From Haberlea rhodopensis (Eukaryota; Streptophyta; Magnoliopsida; Lamiales; Gesneriaceae): 64,000 bases of DNA. This document shows, in pieces, positions 45,831 through 57,754 of the stretch. Within the stretch, counting starts at the first letter, position 1. Each line of letters starts with the position of its first letter. The notes under the pieces are model-generated. The model was not told the origin of the DNA. It made no database searches and worked only from the letters and a program-made list of their open reading frames with translations. Where the stretch lies: positions 2,232,001-2,296,000 of the forward strand of contig CAJQUN010000040.1 of NCBI GenBank assembly GCA_907163345.1, written 5' to 3'. The translations under genes and the position numbers were made by a program.

Positions 45831-47307
45831 ATATATCTTGACTATACCTTACGCCATAAAGTAGGAAATGAATTAGGGTTGTGCTGTGCGGTTTCTGAAG
45901 GAGTCGGATAACTTGCAAACCTCGCCTGAGGGGTTGAGGTTGGATGATGAGGAGCCATTCGTAAAACAGTCTGGGGACAGTAATTTTTCGACATGTGGAT
46001 TTACAAACCACTTCACCCGGTGCCGTTATGGTTAAAGTGGTATATTTCAGTTTGTTAAAATTTTATTGTAATACGGAAGCATGATGTGTCTGTTATTTAT
46101 TTTTAACATGAACTTCAAATCAGGTTTTGAATTATAATTAGAAGAACGTTAAATGAACTGTGAGTCTTTTGCAAAAGTATGCTCTTGAGTTCATCCAGAG
46201 ATGACAAAACCTGAAGGATTTCATGTTCATAAAATGCCACTGTTTGGTGAATATTGGGATAAAGAAGATAATAAATAGTATATAGAGTCATATTTGTTCT
46301 TTAAATATTTTCTGATGGTTAATAATGCAATTTTATTAAATGTTGGTTGGATGGCGTGGACCACTTGGACCACATGGGGTTACTGTTGTCATTTCACCCA
46401 AAAATGGACCAAGATGAACTAATATTTTTTTTATTAGACTATAATGAATTCTGTTTCAGAAAATGGTACCAACTCGCAATTTTCTCTATTAATAAAGCCT
46501 AATATGTATAACGGGCTTGATGAGTGGCCCATGAGAACAAGGAGTGGCCCGCCCGCTTCACACATGAGTTCGCTCAATTTTGTAAAGACAGAATTAAAAT
46601 TTTTTATCTTGAAAAATAATATTTGAAAATTTTAATTGCCAGTTATTAAGCCTGTGGATAATGTCAATAATAAGACATTATGTAATTCAAAATTTATTCT
46701 TATATTTTCGAATGTATATTTTAAGCTAATAAATTTACCGTAAATGTTCTTTTATATTAAATCTTAACGTAAAATAATTATATTAGATTATATTGATATT
46801 GGAGTAGATTTTTATTTCAAAGTTTATGTTTGAATTTGTTATTTTATTATGTTTGTATTTTTTTAATCAAAATAATAAACATAATATATATCTACGTACT
46901 ACAACACAAAATAATATTTAATAGTATCAATAAAGATAATATATATCTACGTACTACAAAGCGTCGATTCTCCTGTCAACATTTTTTCAATTTGAGCTTT
47001 TCATACTAAGATTACCTAATACAATTTATCTGATGGACGTGATTTTCAGGATACTATGTCAGCCATTGATTTACCTAATGCACATCCTAATAATAACATC
47101 AGTGTGTTTTCTTGTTATTAAAAAAAAAATACTGTAAAAGGAAAAAAATATCTTCGAAAAAATTAATATACCCCATATTCCATTTCAATCGGGAGTCCGC
47201 AGCCTCCACCGTCGTGGCAGTGTTTGGTCCTTTCCTTGCTGTCGTGTTTTCCTTCTCCTTCTCGCTTACTCGACACATAAACAACGTTGGCTTCTTCGGA
47301 TTCGACT
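45831..47307. other. intergenic and promoter side of the PHT4-like gene
   Basis: AT-rich, without gene. A 24-base word (ATAATATATATCTACGTACT...) occurs twice at about 46881 and 46937. The 5' UTR of the transporter gene probably lies within the last 150 bases; an in-frame TAA at 47278 marks the upstream limit of its ORF. Confidence 0.5.
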
Positions 47308-50300
47308 ATGCTATTGTCCTTTCAAAGCATGTGCGTTTATTTCACAACCCTAAATAATTCACGACCAGAAAAAGGGACAAAAGAAATGACAACCCAAATC
47401 ACCTTAGGCGAGCGCAATTTGTCCCACATTTCATGTTGCAGAAAGCTTAAAGCTTCGAACTTTAGAGCTCTAGTGGAAAACCAACGCTTGAATGCATCTC
47501 CCTTCAAGAGAAAACTAAAACTTAGAGTTTCTTGCAGTATCAAGGAGAAAGAAATAGAAAATGTTGCTGAAAAAAGCAGAATATTTAATGGGATTGAAGC
47601 GAATGAGCGGTTGGAAGAGGAAAATAGCGATGGTGAAGTGGGTTTCGATTGGGATTGGCCGCCATGGCAAAATCTTCCTCAAAGATATAAGCTTATTGGA
47701 ACTACATCTCTTGCCTTTGTTGTTTGCAATATGGATAAGGTAAGTTTCCTGTTTGTTGTTTGGAATGTGGTCTATTTATGATTTCGTTAGAAGTTTGTGA
47801 ATTTAAATTTGGAGTATTATTCTTGTTAGTTGAATATTCTTGTGAGAATTGAGGAGGACATAAAGCCAGTTTCAAGATTAAGACTTAAACTTTTAGAAAA
47901 AATATGAATGAAATTTGCAGACTTTGCTTCTTTATAGGTTACGGTGTATGTTGTTTTGTTGCTTTATTAGTATTCGAATGCATGGAAACTATGATTCTAA
48001 TACTCTGGTGAAATTTGGTTTTCTTGTCAACTATTTAAGTGAACATGTTACAAACTCTTAGCACCGTTTGGTGTACCATATAAGACCAGTATGAATTAAT
48101 AAATCCCTCGACATCACCTGTTTGGTTCATTTACGGAGAAACTCAGCCCAACTAGAGGTTCTGTTACGATTTCTTATGATCATTGTAATATTCGTACCTG
48201 CATCAATGTGTGAATAACTCCACATAATGATACCAAACATTAAATACGTTATCCAAGCATCTTATTTGTTCCTTTATTTCAGCTCCTTGTATTATACATC
48301 CCTCACTCATCCCATTCAGCAACAAAACGGTCCCCCTAATGTTTTTACCTCACAGAGTATATGCTTTAAAAAATTGTTGCCACATCTTTCCATCCACGTA
48401 CCAGGAGGGGTTCTATCCACAAAATTTTGAGTTGAACATCCATCTTAAAACGATGCAAGTTTTTTGTACTTAAACACATTCTATTGATGGTTCATAGGTT
48501 ACTTTCACATTGGACAAATATAGTAGTGGTTTGATAAAAATTGCAATCCATTATATATATTGGTTAATCACGGAAATCATCTGGTAGGCAGATGCATTAG
48601 AAGTTAATTACGAACTAATATTTCCTACGGTCGGTGGATAGGTGAATCTAAGTATTGCCATAATTCCAATGTCACATCAATTTGGCTGGAATGCTTCTGT
48701 GGCTGGTTTGGTACAGTCATCTTTCTTCTGGGGATATGCATTGAGTCAGTTGCCTGGTGGATGGCTCGCAAAGATTTTTGGTGGAAGGTTAGCATCCGGT
48801 CTAGTTTTACATTGTAAGATGACAAGAGCAAGATTACTAGTGGTGACATTGTTCTTTACTTATACATGTTATCTCAGATATAGTTTATTCTAACTTATTT
48901 TTTCCTTTGGAAGCTTTTTTCACCATTATCATTTCTATGTGCAGAAAAGTTCTTCAAGTGGGAGTCCTTGTTTGGTCTCTGGCCACAGCGTGTGTACCTA
49001 TTTTTGCTGGGTTCATGCCAGGACTTATCTTTTCCAGAATTTTGGTAATTATGTACTCCCTGAGACTTGCATAACAGTAGAAAATTTGTTGATAAAGATC
49101 CTTACCCTGTCAAAGGATATATGCGAGTTTATCAAAAAATAGATATTTATTTTTGTATTGCTAATAAGTAAGTTTCTTGAAATGAACCCACTCTATAAAT
49201 ATATGCCTGCAGTTCTTTATCTTTTTTTAGGAAAAAAAATACTACTATTATTATTATTATAAGTAGCTGATTTATCAATTTTAGGTTGGGATAGGAGAAG
49301 GTGTTTCACCATCAGCTGCCACAGATATGATTGCCAGGTATGTTCTTTTGATGTTGGGATTCCATGAAACTCCCCCACCCGCCTGCGCCGAAAAAAATAA
49401 AAAAATAAAAAAAATAAAAAAAAATAATATATATATAAAGAAATGAAATAATTTTTTAAGTGCTGAGAGGAATAAAGAACGTGACATTCAAGAGCAAAAG
49501 ATACTAATACCAGCCATCTCTAATGTACAATGTTGTTAAATTTCTTCCTTTCAGAAGTGGCCTTTACTCTGATGGTTCTATGATTAAGTTAATCTTTTCT
49601 AGTCTCACTTCTTTTTAAATTTTTAGGTATTTGACGCATTCTGTTGAATTTTGTCCTTTCAGGCATTGCCATTCTTTTGATTGTTCAATCATGTTAATCT
49701 ATACCACTCTATGCAGAAGCTCTTTATCAGTTACTGATTTCCTTGCATGTGTTTACTTGACATTGGGTTGAATTATTTGCAGGTCGATACCGATAGAAGA
49801 ACGCTCGCGTGCTGTATCTTTTGTGTTTTCTGGGTTGAGTTTTGGAAGCGTCTTGGGGTATCTATAACTCTAGATCTTCCGTTTATTTTAACCGATTTCA
49901 CTTATTTGTATGCTAGTCATATCCTCATGCAGTGACAAGTCCACATTTACCTGCCAGAAGCAACTTTTTGTAATTTGCATACTTTATCCCATTTGGATCG
50001 TGGGTGAATCTAAAAAATGTCTAGTATTGACTTCTTATACCTTCAGGAAATGACTTATGATAATTTTAATTCAAACTGGTATGGGAATTCACTCTTGTTT
50101 GCCTACAAATCTCATAAATTTCCTGCTCTGTTCTGTCTCTAGAGATTTATTTTTCTACTATCCCACCTATTTGTCCATTTTGTGGGGATCAACATCTGTT
50201 ATGGTTGTGGAGATAGCCCATAACCAGGTTATATGGTATATATTTTCCTGTAAAACCTTGACACTTTATATTGTTAAGCTCTTGAGTGCTAGATATACAT

Positions 50301-53300
50301 TTCATTGGCTTAATAGAGCAAGGGACGGACAGTTGGATTGTTCACTAAAATCCTATTACACGATGCATGTACTTTTATGAAGTATGCATGATAATTCATT
50401 ATGCAGTTAAGTTAATTAAACATAGAGAATATTTAATTGAACGAATTAAGAATCAAAGCTATTAGGCATGAAGCTTCCTACATAAAACGGAAATAAACCA
50501 AATCAGCTACAACTGAAGTGTTGGCATATATAATCTGTGCATGGTATTTTTATTGAATATCCCTTCAATGGAATTGCCATTATAAATGTCAGCTGTAGTA
50601 TTTCAATTGAAGCGTCACTGAAATTATATGATGTGTGATTGCATATGAAATAAATGACAGAAAATTTCCTTTGGTTATGAATTGAGAAAATGACAGTAGC
50701 TTAATTTTGGATATAATGGAATTTGGTGGTGGAAAATGTGGGAGTTGATTTTAGCGAGTGTTCAGTTATTTTCTGTGCGGAGGCACTCAGTGGCTGCCCA
50801 GCTTGTACACACGCTGGGTTGAGCTAGGTGCACATAATGGGTTATTTTTTAAATATGGTCTGCAACAAACTTATTTCCCACTTGATCGATGTTGAATGTC
50901 ACATGCTTTGTACCGGAAAAAAATAGTCTCACCCTGAAAGCAAAGGAACGGAGAGGTGTTGATTTGTTAGATTTTCAAGACCTTGTAAAAGCAACAGAAA
51001 GCTTTGCTAAATAGTATTGAAGTTGTATAGCTGTACCGCACAACCTATTTGACTTTGCACTAGGATGAATGCTTTTAAGCACCAAGGTCCAAGAGCTCTA
51101 TCTATTGTTTTTGCTTACAATATTATCATTGAAGGATGCCCTCTTGTTCATTTGACCTTTAAACTACCCACACATGCATGGAATGCCAGTATATGCATAT
51201 CTTCCATATCATTTTTATTTGGATAGAATTAAAAGCCTGTCGTGTTAAAAATCTTCTTTAATGTACATTGGAATGTCAAGCCATGTGACATTCGCTTCCC
51301 TGTCCCTTGGCTTGTGTTAAACAGTTTGAATTTACACTTTGGTGACATTTGAATTGTTTACTGCAGGCTTCTTTTCGCTCCTCCTCTTATCAAAAACTAT
51401 GGTTGGGAGTCTGTATTTTACATTTTTGGCATCCTCGGCATAGCCTGGTAAGATATAAATAGAGTTTAAACTGCATAACCTTCCTTGGTTCTTAGAACAA
51501 AATATCAATAAAGAAAGTGTTTCAACAGCATTGCTTTACTTAATTCCGTGGTACAATATAACAATTAATAAAATAGGAGCAGGAGAAAAAAAAGGAAAAA
51601 ATAATAAATGAAATGAACACTCCTATATCTGTTGCTTTATACTCATGTTAGAACCAACTGGAAGAAAAAAATTAGATATTCCCCAGATATATTTTGTTTC
51701 CATTTGTGTAATGACTTGAATGAATTTTGTCGTAGGAGTAGAAGCACTATGAGGTTTTATTTACTGGCTTAGAAGCTGTCAATCTCTTTAATTTTTTGTA
51801 TGAAATTTCATCCATAAAGAAAATTCAGCAAGATGCAGGCATTCTTCCTTTAATGTCTTGAACCATGTTGCAGGTTTCTCGGATTTCAGTATGTTCGAGA
51901 AGATCAAGCTCCATTGAGTACTGCTTCTCTATCATGTATGCTAGTGTTTGTTCGTCTCAATTTTTACCTTACTGTTCCTCATTATCAGAAATAACCTAGC
52001 CGCTTCTTTATCTTTTGCGCTAGTTTTTGTTCATTTCAATTCTTGCCCAACTGTTGCTCATTTTCAGAAATAATTTAGCTGCTGTCTTTTTTTTTGGTTG
52101 ATTTGAATAGCTTACTGCTGGCGAGATCAGGATCTTTTGCAATGTTGCTACATGTGCTACCTTCTTCAATGCTTCTTTTCGCTTAAAAATTTGACATGGT
52201 AGTTAGAATGTTAAGCCCTTTTTGCTATCCTTCTGATTTGTGTTGAAAAGATTTAACATATTTGCTATTAGCAGGAAATATACAGCTAGCACCCTTACTA
52301 TCTTTCTCTGTATCTATCATCATCACTATTATATAACAAGTGGGAAGTCTGTATCGAAATTAAATTTTGGACACTATGCTGTGTTTCCAATTCTACCATC
52401 TTAAGATCCAGTAAGGTATCTTGTTTCTCCCCAAAGCCATTGTAAATGACATTTTATAACACTTGATAACTTTAAATCTACAATCTGTGAGATTAACTTT
52501 AGTTCTATATACTACTTTTATGTTATTTGATATTTCACCAAATAAAAAAAATTTATAATCAAAACACATTTTTGCACACAAACTATGACACCACTTTACT
52601 AGTATTAACAGAACAAACCTAAACAATCTCATTTTGGCCTCCAAACATGTACTTCCAAATCTAACTCCAATCTTAACATTTAAGACATGATTTGAATGCT
52701 ACTTTTGAAAATCTTTCCCATCTTTCTCTAATGAAAACTTCGCAAAATAACCACAAACTCAATTAAAAAAATGAATTGGCATATTTGAAAATTGTTACTA
52801 TCCAAAATTTATCATTAAAAAAGGTTTTAATTTTTGCATGAAGTAAGTTTTTGAAGTAATTTTTAAGTCATAAATGTATGTATAACTAACTTTCATATTT
52901 CTAAAAATACTTTAAATAAAAGTTATTAAAATAATTATTTTAATGAATTTTTTTATTTGATGTTTTTACATAGACATAAAATGTGTGCAAGATTACTTGT
53001 GTTACGTTGTGCTGCATCATCTAATAGGGTGAGAAAACACAACTATGGATAATGATCTTGCAATTTGATTGATTTTGGCCTAAAATTCAAAACAATGTTT
53101 TGAATTTAACGTTGGATTGCATTGAATATATATTCTTATAGCCATAATTTTTTTTTTGGCACTTGCTTAAATGCTAAACTCGCCATCGCAGGGCCACAGT
53201 CTGATCCTAGGAGCAAGTCACGGAATGTGTCTTTGGAAGAGTTGAGAACCTCACTGAGGGTAGGTGGTGTATCTATTTCATTTAGTGTGATTGAAATTTG

Positions 53301-56300
53301 TCTTCATGATTTCAAATGCAGAAGAATATTTTTTACATCTAGTAAACCATCTATGATCCTTGGTTCTACAATATTTAAACCTAATTAGGTGTATCTATTT
53401 CATATAGTGTGATTTGAAATTAGTCTTCATGATTTTCAAATGCAAAAGAATATTTATTACATTTATTAAACCATCTTATGACTCTTGGATCTACAAATAT
53501 TTAAAATCTAATCTTCTACATCTTTGATTGAAAATTATTTATGTCATGTTTCTCAAGTAACTAATATCTGACATGTGTCTTAGCATGAGAACTAAGGGTT
53601 TACTGAATGCTGAAAAGTGTTGCAATGTTTATTTTTCTAACTGGTCATTTCTTGTGTTTTTGCAGGATGTACCCTGGAAAGAATTTTTCAAAAGTAAAGC
53701 TGTATGGGCAATGATATATACTCACTTTTGTGGAAGTTGGGGTCATTATACATGCCTGTCTTGGCTTCCTACATTTTTCAGGTATGTGTGATTAAACGAA
53801 AAATCATTGATTTTGTGATAGTTGTTATGATAAAAAAAATTACGGTTCTTGCAATGTTCCTTGCAGTGAGGAGTTGAACCTTAATCTCACAGAAGCTGCT
53901 TGGGTATGTTAACTACATATTTGTGTAGAAATTACGTACAAAAATGTGATATTTGTCCCAATGGTTAATATATATATGACCTACAAATGGTGGTCTCGTC
54001 ATCAATCGCACAAACAATTATATATATATATATATATGTTCCGCTTGGCCTTTTAAATCTTGATCATTAATTCTAGCTTGCAACTGGAGAGATGAGAAAA
54101 TATATGTTTTCATTTCTGTGTAAATATGCTAGGTTTTGCAGTACCAGCCTCTTGATTTTTTTTCAATGAATTTTTTGTTCTCAAAACCTGTAAATAAATA
54201 ATACTGCGAGCTAGCAATAATAAATTGGGAGAACCCCACAACTATTTGGACTTGTTCATATTTTGTTGTGTAGTCCATGTGGGACATGTAACCCGGTTCT
54301 TCTAGAAACTGTCACAAGATTTAATGAACAGATATAGAATAATGTGAAAGAAAAAGAATATAAAATAAGTTCTTTTGTACTTCTATTTCCCTTTCTTCAT
54401 TAGATTTTTTAGCTGCAATGGTTACGTTTAGGAATCAAGTCTATCACTTTCTTTTTTAGGAATGGAGGATCAACAAGTCTAGGAATCAAGTCTATCACTT
54501 TCTTTTTTAGGAACGGAGGATCAACAAGTCTATCATTTATCTGTTATATGAATCCCTAGTAGGTTGATTCCATTTTTTTCCCTTGTGATTTTTCCTGCAT
54601 GTCATATGAGTTGTTTAAGTTTGTTGGCGTTGACATTACTTCGAACTTATTTAGTTTATTAAATACAAAATACATGGAAGCAACTCCACGTTTTGAGTTT
54701 TACAGTCCCAATAAACATGAATTTTCCTGCATTGTGCCTTTGCCTTAAAACACCGAATACTTGAGATAGTCAAGGGTTTCAGAAAACATTATATATAAAA
54801 ATTTTCTCGGTTTTATACACTTTCAGGTATCTGTACTACCTCCTCTAGCTTCAATCTTTGTAACAGGCATTGCATCACAATTAGCTGACAACTTGATTTC
54901 CAAAGGTGTTGAAACCACTGTGGTAGGTTGAAGAGGAGTGTCTTCTTATCCCATAACCGTTTGATTTATCTGAAAGAGCAATGTGCATGGAATTCATGCT
55001 GTCTGTCTGAACATGTGATGCATGAATTTAAGATGAGAATTTCGATATAGTCCTCGCCTTGTGTAGTTATGCATATTGATAGTCCCCGACAGAATGAAGC
55101 CCATGAGACATTAGATTAAGTTATATGCAGCCTTCTCATTGGTTAAACCATCAAAAAGCAACCAGAGGAGTGTGAACACCCCAGATGAGAAAACTAAAAT
55201 TTCTTGTGCATTTCTTCTAAAAATCTATGTTTCGTCCCTCCACCCCCACCCCACCAATTTTCTGATCCACTCCCAAGTTGAAATGCGTATGCAGAAATGA
55301 TTGTTTCCAAAATGTATGTGTATGCAGAAATTTTTGTTCCCAAAATGTAAATGTAAATGTGTGCAAAAGTGCTTGTTCCCAAAATGCGTATCTTAACAAA
55401 TTCCTCATACGAGTACTACCATTTGGAATAAGCATAAGTGTGTGCAAGGTTATGTTAGAAAATTTGGTGCCTCGTATGGCAACAGGTGCGGAAAATTTGC
55501 CAAACAATTGCATTTCTGTCTCCTGCAACTTGCATGATTCTTTCCTCTCTGGACTTGGGGCTAAGTCCATGGGAAGTTGTAGCAATCCTTACTGGAGGTT
55601 TAGCTCTATCAAGTTTCGCCTTATCAGGTATTGAAGTGAATAAGCTTTGTAAATACTTATATATGACAGCTCAAACTATGTCAGAAAAGTTGATCTTGTC
55701 ATTTTTTGCCTACAGGACTGTACTGTACACACCAAGACATATCTCCTGAATATGCAAGCATCCTTCTGGTTTGTATTGAAAATGAAAATTTGCCGTGTGT
55801 AATCTGAGTCTGGAGTCGATTATGGGTCTTTTCTACCCCATGTGAGGGAAAAGGGGTGTGGAAGGAAAATAGAACAGGCTCAAACTTGTTTTGGTGTGTC
55901 CAAAATCTTATATCAGCCAATTTTTAGTTACATAAAGTTTAAAGCTGATTAAAATTTTTTATTGTTCTAAAATTAAGTTTGTGCATTAATCAATTTCGGT
56001 TAATATTGAAACTATAAAGATGAGCTTAATTTTAAGATATTCATTATGTACTAATTATAGTGTTTAAAGGTAGGAATTACTGAATAAAATATAACAGATC
56101 ATTTCCAAGTTTGAGCCTCCCTAAACGAGCCAAGCTCTTTTATGGAGGAAATTTTACCTGAGCCTGTATCTTAATAGGATTAGTTTGAGCTTGATTCGTT
56201 TACAGCTCTATCAGAAAATTTGCCGACTGACTCACAACTTTATGGGAAAATATCCCCATGTGATTATACTTTCGAAAAATTTGAGATATGAATTTCTCCA

Positions 56301-56872
56301 ATCACAGTTGGATTATTTTCAGATGTCAATAATATTTACATGTGTTCTCGCAGGGCATAACCAACACCGTTGGGGCCGTACCCGGAATTGTCGGTGTTGC
56401 TCTCACAGGTTATCTTCTTGATTCAACTCATTCCTGGGGGGTAAGTTCCTCTCTTGCCTAGTTTTCAGAGTCCCATTATCACGCCTCAGGCCCACATATT
56501 TGCGTAAGCAAAGACTATACATGGATTCCACTATAACTAATCTGCATTCATTCTAATTTTACAAAAATGATTAATCTAACTTATTAAAGGAATCCATTTT
56601 GTAGCCTTATAAACTTTTTGAACCCTCCCCACAAAGCAATGTGGGTTAGGGGCGCGTTGTGCAGTAGACATGTTTTACTTCTACTTGTACTCATGCTCTA
56701 TTGAATTACCACAGGTTCCTTTTTCATTTCATACTACTCATCATTCCTCATTTAATTTTGTTTTATACAGATGTCATTATTTATTCCATCGATCTTTTTC
56801 TACCTTACCGGTACTATCGTGTGGTTGGCGTTAGCAAGCAGTAAGCCACAAACGTTTGCAAAGAGCGATTAA
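47308..56872 (+). CDS. PHT4: plastid PHT4/ANTR-type anion (phosphate) transporter
   Basis: A major-facilitator carrier of the plant PHT4 group (SLC17-like), which moves phosphate or other anions across plastid membranes. Fifteen exons are inferred: 47308-47739, 48642-48787, 48945-49044, 49285-49337, 49783-49857, 51367-51447, 51874-51935, 53192-53259, 53666-53781, 53867-53903, 54827-54922, 55486-55627, 55716-55768, 56354-56440 and 56771-56872. All are GT-AG and in phase, giving about 549 residues. The first ~75 residues are Ser/Lys/Asn-rich, as in a transit peptide. The core begins at RYKLIGTTSLAFVVCNMDKV; then come SHQFGWNASVAGLVQSSFFW and GYALSQLPGGWLAKIFGGRK (the MFS loop signature), GIGEGVSPSAATDMIAR, and late helices with GITNTVGAVPGIVGVALTGY. 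Closest, from memory, to the PHT4;3/PHT4;5 type; the exact paralogue is uncertain. Confidence 0.95.
49858..51366 (+). other. large intron 5 of the PHT4-like gene
   Basis: A 1.5-kb intron without a recognised element. The chance ORF at 50057-50380 has no family features. Confidence 0.7.
51936..53191 (+). other. intron 7 of the PHT4-like gene
   Basis: A 1.26-kb intron. Its start carries a diverged tandem duplication of about 80 bases (51941-52005 and 52019-52084; shared CTAGT.TTTGTTC.T.TCAAT, CTCAT.TCAGAAATAA). The rest is AT-rich. Confidence 0.7.
53267..53512. repeat. diverged ~120-bp tandem duplication in intron 8
   Basis: GTGTATCTATTTCAT.TAGTGTGATT through CTACAA.ATTTAAA..CTAAT occurs twice (about 53267-53388 and 53389-53512), with several point and indel differences. 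Confidence 0.9.
54430..54531. repeat. 51-bp tandem duplication in intron 10
   Basis: The unit AGGAATCAAGTCTATCACTT through CAACAAGTCT occurs twice (54430-54480 and 54481-54531) with one T/C difference. Confidence 0.95.
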
Positions 56873-57754
56873 CTGTACCATCGAGCTTTGGATTGGCCAT
56901 GACTTGGTTCAGAGTTATCTCTATCCTTAAACAGCAATTTTGTGCAGATGTTGCCCTTGCTGATGGCCTAGCTTATTTATTCCATTTAGCTTGTGTAGCA
57001 ATAGCGGATAGGCTTTTAACATTGACTACAAGATGTGATTGTGTATATAAATTCTATAGCTGATGGTTTTGGACCACAGGTCGTGTACTGAAATAATAGC
57101 TGACAAAATAGTTCATTTATAGGTCATATATGAATCTCAATGCGTGATTTAGTTCTAGGCCTTTGTAGGAACACTCGTGGTGCTTGACCTGTCGAAGACT
57201 GAAGAAATTTAAGTCGCAATAAGCTATATCTTTTGGTAAAATGTTCGATTTTTAAGTTGATGATTTCGTCTCTTATATTTAAAAAAATGTTACAATATTT
57301 TATTCTTATTTTATGTTCGATTCATAGGTTTATGTTTTTTACGTATATTTTGGATTGTTTATCTAAAGCATTTCTATGTTTTTGCTTATGGTTGAAAAAA
57401 ATTATTTTTAAGTAAAATCATCGAGCGTTGATGTTAAATAAAAAAACAGCTTAATAAATTTTAATTTATTATAAAATCTATGATATGTACAATGTTTTTC
57501 TTAAAAGCAAAAGACGATTTTGGGTTTTCTAAAAAAAAAAAGCGATTTTGGTCTTACTGGTCTGTCAGTTGATGTGATTGATTTCCATTGGCTGAATTTC
57601 GTGTGATCGGTTCCGTATCATGCTAATCGATATTCCCTCGAGTGTTGATCATTGAAAGCAAACGTCTGCGGATCCTGAATTAGGGTTTTAAGCTGTCAAT
57701 TTCCAATTCGAAGGGGAGAGATAAGAAGCTGATTCGATTTCTGGTATCCGGAAG
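56873..57754. other. intergenic: 3' UTR of PHT4-like gene and OS9 promoter
   Basis: No further gene. The last ~150 bases upstream of the OS9 start contain GAATTAGGGTTTTAAGC, a usual plant 5' UTR style. Both genes run in the same direction. Confidence 0.55.

Noticed and set aside
55194..55585. ORFs on both strands around PHT4 exon 12
   Set aside because: They cross an intron and an exon in other frames; the forward PHT4 exon explains the conserved part.
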